A stretch of DNA of 64,000 nucleotides from Flammula alnicola (lineage: Eukaryota; Basidiomycota; Agaricomycetes; Agaricales; Strophariaceae), in NCBI GenBank assembly GCA_015499995.1, contig JADNRV010000011.1:372001-436000 (forward strand), written 5' to 3'. The notes beneath the pieces were generated by a model. That model ran no database searches, had not been told where the DNA came from, and saw only the letters and a program-made list of their open reading frames with translations. The translations under genes and the position numbers were made by a program. Positions 49,561 through 59,299 of the stretch are shown here, one piece after another. Every line of letters starts with the position of its first letter. Positions within the stretch are counted from its first letter, which is position 1.

Positions 49561-50975
49561 TTAATCGCTCTCTGGGTCGTACCCAAATTTCATCAAGGTC
49601 TCGGTGAATGGGGTTAGCAACCTTTCACGAGAGCCGTCGCCCGAAGCAAGTGACTTGTTTGGGAGGAAATTTGGATGACAAGAAAGGACGGCACTGTAGA
49701 GAATACGGTTGATGCTGCATCGAAGACGAATGAGGGGAATTTGGGAAAATGAGAATTACAAGCAAACATACGGTTCTGGATTGGTGACGTTCCCATAGTG
49801 TGCACCTGCGACTTGACGCAGAGATACTTCTGAAACGCCTGCTTCTTTCAGCTTTTTCTCTAGGTCTTGAGCGTAATGAAAGGGATAGCCGATGTCATCG
49901 TTGCAGTGAATGATGGTGACTGGAACAGTTATCTAAACAATGTCAATCCAGATGTCTGATGAGAAGAGTTCCATAAAGGAAAGCACCTTTTTGAACATCT
50001 CAGGCGAAAGAGCACGTCGTTGAAGGAACCACTCGATGGTTGCTTTATAGCATTGCTTGAGGTTTTCTGCAGAACCGGCCCAAATCCGCGTTGCCGTGGC
50101 CAATCCAAAGTCAGCCATGCTGCGTTCTGAGTTGAGCATCAATGTGGTGTTATTGGAATAAAAAGTAGACTTACGCCTGGACGGAATCGGTCTTTGAGAT
50201 ATTAAATATGAGCTGGGTAGCACCTGTCATCACTTCCACCACCATCTCTTGGTCTAAAGGCTCTCGCGAAGAGCCATTGGCCTTCATTGAATTATCCGAT
50301 AGTTCCCAATACCGGTACACCTCCAATCGGCCAGCAGCAGTTTCCTCCGGCTACAATCTCCGTAAGTTAATAACCACGCGTAGAATAGGAGAAGAAGGGA
50401 CGCACCTCTACTGGAGGTAAAGGAGAGCACAGCGTCAGTGACAACACGCGGGTTGGATTAGCGACGGCGAATTCCAATGCTACCGTGCAACCATTGGAGA
50501 GGCCGAAGATATGACACGGTGGAATATTAAGTTTGGTCTATGATGAGATTGGAATAACAAAATGGGGATGGTCAATATTAATGGAATTAATGGAATAGAT
50601 GCCGACATCAAAAATATCACGGACCAGGATTTGTTCGACGTCAATGGCGGATTCGGTGGGCGTAAAACGCGTGTCTGGAGCTATCATTCCCTTCGTCTCG
50701 CCGTTACCGCGCATGTCGATAGCGATGAGGTTGAACTGTCGAAGATTTCTATCGGCATATTGGACTGCAGAAAGACATCGTTGGTTTCAGTGAATTATGA
50801 CTGGGAAATATTTGACCGCACATTCAAATATTTCTTGGGCAACATATCCAGAGTGGAGAAATAGGATACACGGCAGGTCGGGCACTACTCGGTCTGCTGA
50901 GCGTGATGTGGGCGTTGCGATGGAATAGCGAAAGGAAAAGGGGCCACCAGATGTTTCTAGGTCGATAAAAGGCAT
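49561..50975 (-). CDS. Alpha/beta hydrolase
   Basis: Serine hydrolase fold protein. From 50975: MPFIDLETSGGPFSFRYSIA, LPCILFLHSGYVAQEIFE (HSG-type oxyanion loop), FNLIAIDMRGNGETKG, CHIFGLSNGCTVALEFAVA, where GLSNG carries the nucleophile Ser. VPVTIIHCNDDIGYPFHYA supplies the acid, and RQVAGAHYGNVTNPE carries the catalytic His. It ends MKFGYDPESD at 49561. About 320 residues, with introns in frame. No signal peptide is evident if the start is MPFIDL; an upstream in-frame stretch exists but lacks an ATG. The substrate is unknown. The closest style is the general AB hydrolase-1 family of small-molecule hydrolases. Confidence 0.87.
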
Positions 50976-51729
50976 CGTTTTTAGAAGGTTGGAATAGGAG
51001 GTTTGTGCAAGTTGAACTAGATGCAACACCTGTGACGCGGTCAATAGAAGTAGTCCTGAAGAAGATGCGTAAGAAGTCGACGAGGCAGAAGCCAAGGCAG
51101 AGATGTCCTACGGAGCGACGAGGAGGTATATATGACCACAATTGAGGTTGTAAGTTTATTTAAACGTTCTGTGGCACGGACAAGGCAGATGAATCTCCCA
51201 CATTAGATTCTGGCACCCGATTGGACCAATTCAAATCATTGAATAGAACACAAGCCCCTGGATAGGGGTTCGTTGACAGAAAAGGTCCTCAAAAATGCAT
51301 GACCTTCGCCTGTGTGTGCCTTTGTGTGCGGTAAGCAGGGTATATATTAGTCTTCTGGACGCCCACCCCCAAAATCACGGCAATGGCCTTGAAAAAGTTG
51401 GATGACTATGAGTTTAAAGGCGCCCAATAGGGGAAAGGCACATACCCCTTTCACCAATCAGCGCAAATATTGACGTCTCAAGCGCAGCAAGCCATGAATA
51501 TTGCCACTCCGAACTAGAAAATCTCAAAGAAGTGAATTTGAAAGCAGAAAAGCCCATTTATCATGCGAAATCCTGCAAAGTTTGAGGCGCACAAGGTATT
51601 TTGGTGTCGAGCGAGCAGGTGCGAGCGGCGAGCGCCACGATCGATAATCGATGATCGGCGCGGTCTCGACCAGCTGATGCGCTGATGCCTCTGAAGCCCT
51701 TATATTGTAACAAGAACAAATAATTGGCA
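50976..51729. other. Intergenic, hydrolase promoter
   Basis: About 750 bases between the hydrolase start and the left target duplication of the Mutator-like element; no gene seen. Confidence 0.45.
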
Positions 51730-51739
51730 TCCCAGACCC
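51730..51739. repeat. Left target-site duplication of MULE
   Basis: TCCCAGACCC, identical to 52812-52821. Confidence 0.75.
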
Positions 51740-51744
51740 CACTT

Positions 51745-51824
51745 TTGACTTTCCGCCCTGAACCTTAATTTTTATTTGGGATTTGGAATTCTAGAAAGTC
51801 CGCCCCCGCCTTTGTTTACTTTGG
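51745..51824. repeat. Left terminal inverted repeat of MULE
   Basis: 80 bases, inverse of 52729-52807 with one mismatch (GGGATTTGG versus GGGATATGG) and one length difference in a C run. Confidence 0.88.
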
Positions 51825-52728
51825 CTCATTGTCCGAAATGGGTACTTACGTGCTAAGAATAACTCCTGCTTTTCTTACTTGGCACCATCATCCCCGCTGA
51901 ACTCACCTCCAGAAACCCCCCCTTTGCGACCTGCTGGCGTGAACTGAATCTGCGCCTTCATTAGCGGTACCCCTGGACTTGCACCATGGTCATGGCGGGC
52001 ATCTCGCCCCAGCCGTTCTTCTTCGACTTCAGGGCGGCGGTCTCGATGGTGCACGAGAGCCCGAACGGACTCGAGCTACAAGACTCTATCATGAGAACGG
52101 AGTGGGAGGAAGGTGCGAGATGTGAGTGCAAATTGCTCACCACTGGCGTACAACTCTGACCAACCGCCCATGATCTCCATTGACCACCCTTGAAACACGC
52201 TCAGACAGCCCCGAGCCTCGGTTACGTGCGGCTAGGCACGAACACCCCTCTCGACCGCCTGTGGATGTCTATCGTCACCCACGAAGGCTCGCGAGCAACC
52301 GACAGCCACTCGCGAACACCTCAAACGCCCACGAACACCCCTGGACCGCCCGTGGACGCTTACAACCCACCCACAAACACAAACACTCGCCAGCACCGCA
52401 GGAGCATGGGCAGTGGAGGAACACGAAGGGGGATCCAGGCAGTGGGAGGCCCACCAGGTATGTCACCAACAATGCTCCTTCTCAATGTCAACTACGTAAC
52501 CAGAGCGGCCTATGTACATTGCATACTTAGTATTAACCTGTCCGTTTCTTACCTCGCCGTGTATGTACTTTTCTCTGTAGAAATATCACTTAAATTATCT
52601 TTTAAGTATTATGCGTGTGTCATCCCGCCGTTGGGCCTGCAGCTCCTGTGAGCCAACAGGGATCCGGACTTTGAGCGTTTGCGGCCCGATGAACGGCTGC
52701 CCGCGCTCTGCCTATTTTCGGTCGAGAA

Positions 52729-52807
52729 CCAAAGTAAACAAAGGCGGGGCGGACTTTCTAGAATTCCATATCCCAAATAAAAATTAAGGTTCAGGGCGGA
52801 AAGTCAA
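52729..52807. repeat. Right terminal inverted repeat of MULE
   Basis: 79 bases, inverse complement of 51745-51824. Confidence 0.88.
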
Positions 52808-52811
52808 CAAC

Positions 52812-52821
52812 TCCCAGACCC
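52812..52821. repeat. Right target-site duplication of MULE
   Basis: TCCCAGACCC, identical to 51730-51739; it lies 100 bp before the GPI3 start codon. Confidence 0.75.
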
Positions 52822-52921
52822 TGTTCAACGTTCCGTACTCAGTAATCAAGAATACGGTCGTTCTTGATCTTAACCTCCGTTGGCACCCTTTCTAACCGAA
52901 ATGTGATGCTGATGGCCAGCT

Positions 52922-54812
52922 ATGGAACCAATATCTATTGCGTGAGCGGATTAAACTTGGGGTCTGAACAGGAAGCTGACTTAACGGAAGCATGATATCA
53001 GATTTCTTTCATCCAGCTGTGGGTGGGGTTGAGAACCACATATACATGCTCAGCGCAAACCTCATTCGAAGAGGCCATAAAGTATGGGAATCCTTTTATC
53101 AAGATTCCGCCTTTAATGGATAACGAATAGGTCATCGTTATAACGCATAGTCACTCACCTGACCGGGTCGGGATACGCTGGCTCCTCCCATCCTTGAAAG
53201 TCTACTACATCCCATTTCTACCCATCGCCTCGTCAGCGACGTTGCCCAACTTCCTCACCTCTCTACCGTACTTGCGCACAATCCTTCTACGAGAACATAT
53301 ACAACTTATACATGCACACGCCAGCCTTTCGTCAATCGGGCACGAGGGTATTCTGCATGCTCACCTCATGGGCATTCGGACTGTCTTTACAGACCATAGT
53401 CTCTTCGGATTCGACGATGCTGCAAGCATTTTGACGAACAAACTTATGGTGGGAACCTTGAAAAATGTGGACGCAGTCATCTGTGTCTCTCATACAGGGT
53501 ATGTCGTGGCACCTCTCGGAAAAGTCCTCAGGTGTTGATGAAGGAATATTTAGACGAGAGAATACTGTTCTGCGTGGCCAACTCTTTGAACGCAATGAGG
53601 ATCCTAAAGTCCTCGAACTTCGTAAAAGTGTATATGTTATACCCAATGCCCTTGTTGCAGAGCAGTTCAAACCTTGTCTCCAACCAGCTACAGACACTAG
53701 TACGTCCTCCGGATTTGACCCCGATATGCAATCGCTGAATTCGATATCTCACTCATTCAAGTTACGATCGTCGTGCTGTCGCGACTAGCCTACCGAAAAG
53801 GTATCGACCTTCTCGTGGCTACTGCTCCAAAGATTTGTGCCCTCTTTCCAAACGTCAATTTCGTCGTTGGTGCGCAAGTCTATAAGCCAAAATATAAAAT
53901 CATATATCTTATCTTTATTGTTTGGCAACAGGCGGCGACGGTCCCAAGCTTATAGAACTCCTACAAATGCGCGAGAAATATCTTCTTCAAGACAGAATCG
54001 AACTTCTTGGTCCTATTCGACATAAAGATGTCTTATCTGTAAGATAGTAATAATATTTTCCTGTACCATTTTTTTCTTATCGATTCCTCTCAGGTTCTTT
54101 CCCGAGGTTCAATTTTCATGAACACCTCCCTGACAGAAGCCTTTGGAATCGCCATTCTGGAAGCAGCTTGTGCGGGTCTTTACGTCGTTTCTACCAAGGT
54201 GGGAGGCGTGCCGGAAATATTGCCCGAAGACATGATCAGCTTCGCCAAGCCCGAGGAAGATGGTCAGTTCATCCCTCCCTCGTTCTGCCTCTGCCCTTAG
54301 CCAATTTCACGCTTCCATTATCGCAGATGTCATACGCGCAATATCAGAGGCCATACACATTGTACAGAACGGGAAACACGACCCTGTCCGGGCACACGAG
54401 CGCATCAAGACGTTTTACAATTGGGAAGAGGTGGCTACGCGTACGGAGAGGGTGTACGATGCTGTCTTGAAGTCCAGACAAATGGAGCTGATGGAACGGA
54501 TTCAAAGGTTTGTCTCGATCCACATCCAACGGATTATTCTGCCTAGGCTCATTGCGCGACTTTTCTCTCCTCCACCTTGCACAGGACGATGGATCTAGGA
54601 CCGTTTGCAGGTCCCATTTATACCATTATTCTTCTAGTGGACTGTATTTTCTTCCTTTTCCTTGAGTGGTGGATTCCACGAGATACTCTCCATTACGTTC
54701 ATCATCATTGGGATCATGAGACATTCAGAGAGGTAAGAGAAGCACAATTCGGTTCGTCGCTGGCTCACCCTCGTTTCTTGTGTAGCTCGTAGATGATAAA
54801 TGCCGAAAGTAG
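52922..54812 (+). CDS. GPI3: Phosphatidylinositol N-acetylglucosaminyltransferase catalytic subunit (GPI3/PIG-A)
   Basis: Catalyses the first step of GPI-anchor synthesis, transfer of GlcNAc to phosphatidylinositol on the cytosolic face of the ER. The 20-nt first exon (52922-52941, MEPISIA) joins across a 49-nt intron to [20 protein letters not shown]. Later blocks are [105 protein letters not shown] (GT4 EX7E motif) and [14 protein letters not shown]-terminal membrane anchor follows ([20 protein letters not shown]). The last exon (after the donor at HETFRE) gives LVDDKCRK and a stop at 54812. If that intron is retained, a longer tail ends near 54789. About 440 residues, frame intact. A transposon sits directly upstream. 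Confidence 0.94.
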
Positions 54813-55000
54813 AACTGGGTGTTGCTTTGTGAAGATACCCGATTAGACCATACCCTAGAGGAGGAGAGTGGGCCTTGCATAAATGAAGGACGCCTCAAAA
54901 AACATTCCAGCGTGTTTGCTGTTGCGTATACTGCCCATGTGGATATACGAATAAATCATCTTCCTTAAATAGATGCATCTCTGTTAGATATATGTCATTA

Positions 55001-55280
55001 GGGACAGTCAGAGTAGACGATTTTCATACGATTATAGGTCCGATTATAGGTCTTGATTTTGTCGTGATTATGGAGATTTTTTTGGGTCACCGTAATCGTG
55101 GGAACACAGAATCACAGAATCGTTGCACGAATCTCCTCCGGAGGAGATTCGTGCAACATGAATCGGATTCTGGGTCCTCGATTCTGTGGTTTGGGCAGAA
55201 TTCCAGGTCAAAAATCGGACCAGAATCGCTATCATAATCACATGTGTAATCGTGTCAGAATCGACAACTTTGACTGTCCC
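55001..55280. mobile_element. 280-bp TA-flanked MITE with central 36-bp palindrome
   Basis: The ends GGGACAGTCA (55001-55010) and TGACTGTCCC (55271-55280) are exact inverses, each flanked outside by TA (54999-55000 and 55281-55282), the Tc1/mariner target duplication. The inverse similarity continues imperfectly inward for about 40 bases (CGATT...ACGATTA versus CGATT...ACGATTA). A perfect palindrome lies at its centre. It has no coding capacity. It is read as a Tc1/mariner-type miniature inverted-repeat element. Confidence 0.8.
55122..55157. repeat. Perfect 36-bp palindrome
   Basis: GTTGCACGAATCTCCTCC and its exact inverse complement abut with no spacer (centre CCGG). The sequence would form a hairpin or cruciform. 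Confidence 0.95.
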
Positions 55281-55404
55281 TATTGATACGTGCATACCGT
55301 CAAATTTCTTTGCCATGAAAGAGGCCGTAAGACTGCGGCATGCAAAACAATGGCATGATACTGGTTGTGTCATGCATTGGGTTGTATCACGCACTGAAAA
55401 ATTA

Positions 55405-55490
55405 AACCGACGGTGGGACTCGAACCCACAGCCTCTGCCTGACACCTAGGGCGATAGGAAAGCAACGCACTACCATTGTGCTACGACGGC
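55405..55490 (-). tRNA. tRNA-Arg (anticodon CCU) with a 14-nt intron
   Basis: On the minus strand: acceptor GCCGTCG/CGTCGGT (one U-U mismatch and a G-U pair), D arm GCAC-AATGGTA-GTGC, anticodon stem TTGCT/GGCAG, anticodon CCT (plus-strand 55456-55458), a 14-nt insertion after position 37 (plus-strand 55441-55454), variable loop AGGCT, and T arm GTGGG-TTCGAGT-CCCAC. Removing the insertion gives 72 nt. The acceptor mismatch leaves some doubt about function. Confidence 0.78.
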
Positions 55491-55704
55491 TTGCATAACC
55501 AAAAAACTTAATATTTAAATGGTGCCACTGCCACCATAAATCGTAACACGCCATAAATAACAATAATTCACCACGTGACCATAATTAATGGCCTGACTTC
55601 GGCCTCATCGCCTGACTTCAACAGAAAAACATTCTTTCTCCAGGACCACTATCTTCGCCACGAAAAGGACTTTTGGAGGAACGAAATACGCCCCGACGAC
55701 CGCA

Positions 55705-58700
55705 ATGTCCACAGATCTCGGTCTTGACCCTTCAGATCCGCTGAATCTACTCCTTCACAGTGCCTCTAATGGTGACTCTTCGTCCGACGAATCTTCGCAA
55801 AGCGAGAGTTCACAAGACTGGTCGAAATTTAGTACGCTATGGGCAGACAATTCTGACCAATCGAAACCGTACTCTGACATGATGGACTTTGCCGACCTCA
55901 CTTCGATGGCCATGGACTTTGACCCATCCATGTCAATAGAATCCAGCGCTCTCCAGTTTAATAGTCTCAACTTTGGATATGACGACCAATTCAACAATTT
56001 ATCGAGCGAATTACTCTCGGCGCAATTCCCGTTCTCGTTCCAGTCGGTGCTGGGAGGCAACGATTTGTCCGGTTCTACCTCAGATTCGCCGCAGTCATTC
56101 ACCAAGGAACGACGGCTCAGCGTAACTTCGTCGTCTTCGTCTTCAGGAGCGTCTTTTTCGCCCGTCCCAGAATCGGTGCCCAGCCCTACACCGGGTTACA
56201 TTAGCGACGTGCAACCGAAAGAGGAGCCGACGCAATCGAACGAGGTGGTAAACCCATACATAAATGATCCCGCCGCCGAACTTGCCCAAAGAGTCCGTCA
56301 ATCAGCAGGAGTTATGTTAGCCGTGCCAATGAATGCCCAGCTTCAGGGAATGGATGTTCACATCCCAAGTGCGCGATTTTATTTGCTTCATTTTACGAAG
56401 TCACTAATTATTTCTCCAGCAGGGAACGCTTCGCAGAGCAAGCTTCCTATACCCAGATTACCCCATCGCAATTCAATATCCTCACCAAAACCTTCGAGCG
56501 CCTCTACCTCTTCATCTGCGGCATCCACCCCTCCTCCGTCGACTCCTCCTCCCACTACCTTCAAGATGACCGTTAGTGCGACTTCTGGTTTCGCAGCTGC
56601 GGACGCCGCACCTACGCCGTCGGCGACGGCGCCTACGAGTGCGTTGCCCCGGCCAAAAACTAGCCATACAACCATCGAACGCCGCTATCGCACGAACTTG
56701 AATGCTCGCATCCAGAGCTTGCGGATGGCGGTGCCTGCGTTGCGTGTACTGGAAGACAGGGAAGGGAACGGGAAGAAGATCAAGAAGAACGTCAAGGGCA
56801 GCGTCATCATTAAGAGTGCCGGAGGTAGCAATGTGGACAGCGAAGATGGCTCAGCGGTTGATGTCATCGACGAGCGTGGCTTCGTCGATGGCGTCAAAGT
56901 CGCGCGCAAGTGCAGTAAGGCCAATGTCTTGGGCAAGGCCGTCGAGTATATCCGCGTCTTGAAGAAACGGGAGCAACGACTCAAGGCGGAGCAAGCTGGG
57001 CTGAAGACGCTTATTGCGGGCCTGGTCGGCGGTCCTGCCCTGGTGCGAGAATGGGAGAAGGAATGGCGGGCTAAGTTTGGTGGAGAGGAGAACGATGAAG
57101 TCGAGGGTGATGACGAGGAAGCTGATGATGACGACAGCGACGAAGAGGACGGCGAGGACGGGGATGAGGAGAGGAAGAGGAAGCGCCCCAAGCTTTCGTC
57201 CGCATCAGCTTCGAAGAAGTCGACAGAGAAGGAGAAGAAGAAGCCGGCGGCTCCTGTTATGCTCGTCTCGAGCGACCCAGGAGGTGCCGCAATGCCTGAG
57301 AAGAGGAAGAGAGGACGGCCGAGGAAGATCTTGCCTCCGCCTGTTACTGTTGCCCCCGTGGCCCCGACGGCTCCTGAAGCAAGTGTGCAAGACGAAGTCA
57401 TGCAACCCCCTATCACTGCGTTCTCTGCGACGCAGCAACAATGGACACAACAGCAAACGCAGCCCCAGCAATTCCTCCTTGCTGTGTTTGCACTGTTCTC
57501 GTTCTTCAACTCTCCTCTGACATCCTCTTCGCCATTGCACCACCCACACCACCACACAGGAACTGTACTTACGTCTGTACACCCACCGTTGGCATATGCA
57601 CCTGACATTATCTCGCAATTTGTTGCTCCAGACGCATCGACTCCTGCCGCTGGATGGGCTTGGAAGGATTACATCCAGCTCTTCCATCTGCTCGTTTCTG
57701 TCCTGGTTCTGGCGAGCTTTATCGGCAACTGGCTAGGTATTGGCTTTGGATTCGGCTTTGGAAAGGTCGTTGCTCGTGGCAGGAGCATGTCTATTCGTCG
57801 TACAGCACCTACGAACGATAAAACACGCCACGCCGGTCCTTCCAGCTGGCTTAAGTTGGGCGAAGAATGTGTACTTGAAGGTGAGAATGCTTTTTTTCCA
57901 TATTTTTTCGGACTAACATGATGATGTAGGACGCACTGCTTCGCTGTCTTTATACGAACGCCTACAGATGTATCGTTCCGTTTCGGCTAAGAGGACTGTG
58001 TCTGTTACGGACTTCACTACGCTGGCCATGCTCATTTGGGGTACAAGGGGTGCCGTAGGCGGACTTGCACGCATGAAAGCCCGCTTCATCTGGGCTGCGG
58101 CCAAACAGCAAGCCGAGAAGGTTCACCCCAAACGCCCTACCAAGATCAGCGAAAAATTGGTATTTGACACCCTCGACATCGGTGACGCCGCCGGTTATTT
58201 ATCGAGAGCCACTCCCAACGATCGGTCGGATGGAGATAAAGCATACATGCCCTTCGAAGTCCTTGGCTGCTTGGTCGTGAAAGAGCGGGTCAAGAAACAC
58301 CTCGGAAGCCTCTTTGTGGACGCCGTCGTAGGAGGGAACGAGACACCTCAGGCGAAGGAAGAGCAGGACTGGAGACAGACCATCGATGCTGCACGTGAAC
58401 TCGGTGGACACGTTGAAGAGCTTGCCAAAATGTTCGAGCGAGTCTGGAAGTCTGGAAACGCGGCCGTCGTCGAAGACGCTGATGTCAACCTTCCTGCCGC
58501 CGATAGCGAGTCGGGCATCGATGGTGAAATTAAGGCCCTCCTCGCCGCGCTGGTTCTGTATCGCCAGCTGTTTGCTGACGCAAGTGATGGCTGGATGTCG
58601 TCGTCGACGCTTTTGAGCCCTCCACCTACGCCGACTTCGAAGGCGAGCCTGAAGCGGGGACATATGCTCCGTTCTCTACGAACCGTGTTGGGCAATAGGG

Positions 58701-58849
58701 TCTTCGAAGATGTGGAGCTGGTCGAGGTGGTCGAGGAAGATGCTCAGCATGAGATGCAGTCAATGGGTTTAGAGGATGCGCGAGATCGTGTGGTCGATAT
58801 GATCTTCGACGCAGAGAGACCGTTGAGAGCAACCTCTCCCTCTTCATGA
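55705..58849 (+). CDS. SRE1: Sterol regulatory element-binding protein (SREBP), SRE1-like
   Basis: Membrane-tethered transcription factor for sterol and hypoxia responses. The N-terminus is acidic/Ser-rich (activation domain). The bHLH starts near residue 300 with HTTIERRYRTNLNARIQSLR; the Tyr in ERRYR is the SREBP hallmark. Helix 2 (KANVLGKAVEYIRVLKKREQ) comes after an unusually long loop of about 50 residues. Next are an Asp/Glu run and an AT-hook-like KRKRGRPRKI. Two hydrophobic segments follow (LLAVFALFSFFNSPL near 57467 and LFHLLVSVLVLASFIGNWLG near 57685), giving the hairpin topology, then a C-terminal fungal SREBP regulatory domain to 58849. About 1010 residues. A first intron (56369 to 56419 or 56422) is a multiple of three without stops and ends CAGCAG. 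A second intron is near 57880-57928. Confidence 0.93.
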
Positions 58850-59299
58850 ACGCTCTTTCTGATTCGTTTCAATTTCGTATCTTGTTTTACCATCAGCGTT
58901 CACCTTTTTTTTCCCCGCAGACCAAAGCTCTAGAATCTCCCTATTATTGTTTATCTCATCTCTCCTGGAACTTTCTTGACTTTTAATATTCTAAACTGTT
59001 GATTTATTCATACTGCTTTATGTTTCTCTCGAATACCCAGTTGTACACTCAGAGTAGTCCTCGTAGTACTACTGTCACACAATGGCGATGACAACAATCT
59101 GATCAAATTGTACTTGATACCACTCTGTATGCATCCCTCGAACTTGATTGTACGTTCCCATTTCTCAACGATCAACTGAAGCCCTCATGAATACTACTAA
59201 TAGTTATCAGTTGGGAGAGTTTACGTCCCTGTCCGGGCAGATTGACCCAGAAATTGGGTATCGGGCCGCCTTGTCTCTATTTCCAAACCACTAAAATCC
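58850..59299. other. Intergenic, SRE1 3' end and aminopeptidase promoter
   Basis: 450 bases, T-rich after the SRE1 stop; no gene seen. Confidence 0.5.

Larger units (their letters stand above)
51740..52811. mobile_element. Mutator-like non-autonomous transposon (MULE), about 1.07 kb
   Basis: Long terminal inverted repeats, 51745-51824 and 52729-52807, match over about 80 bases with one substitution and one C-run length change; both begin TTGACTTTCCGCCCTGAACC. Just outside, the 10-mer TCCCAGACCC occurs directly repeated at 51730-51739 and 52812-52821, as expected for a Mutator-type 9-11 bp target duplication. No transposase frame is present. Inside, a minus-strand GC-rich open piece (ending 51961, ...GWGEMPAMTMVQVQGYR) looks like the last exon of some gene. 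This suggests a Pack-MULE-like gene capture. The near-identical repeats suggest recent insertion. Confidence 0.85.

Noticed and set aside
56685..57608. 307-codon Ser-rich minus-strand open frame
   Set aside because: Antisense shadow of the SREBP coding sequence, with poly-Ser mirroring the Asp/Glu-rich run.
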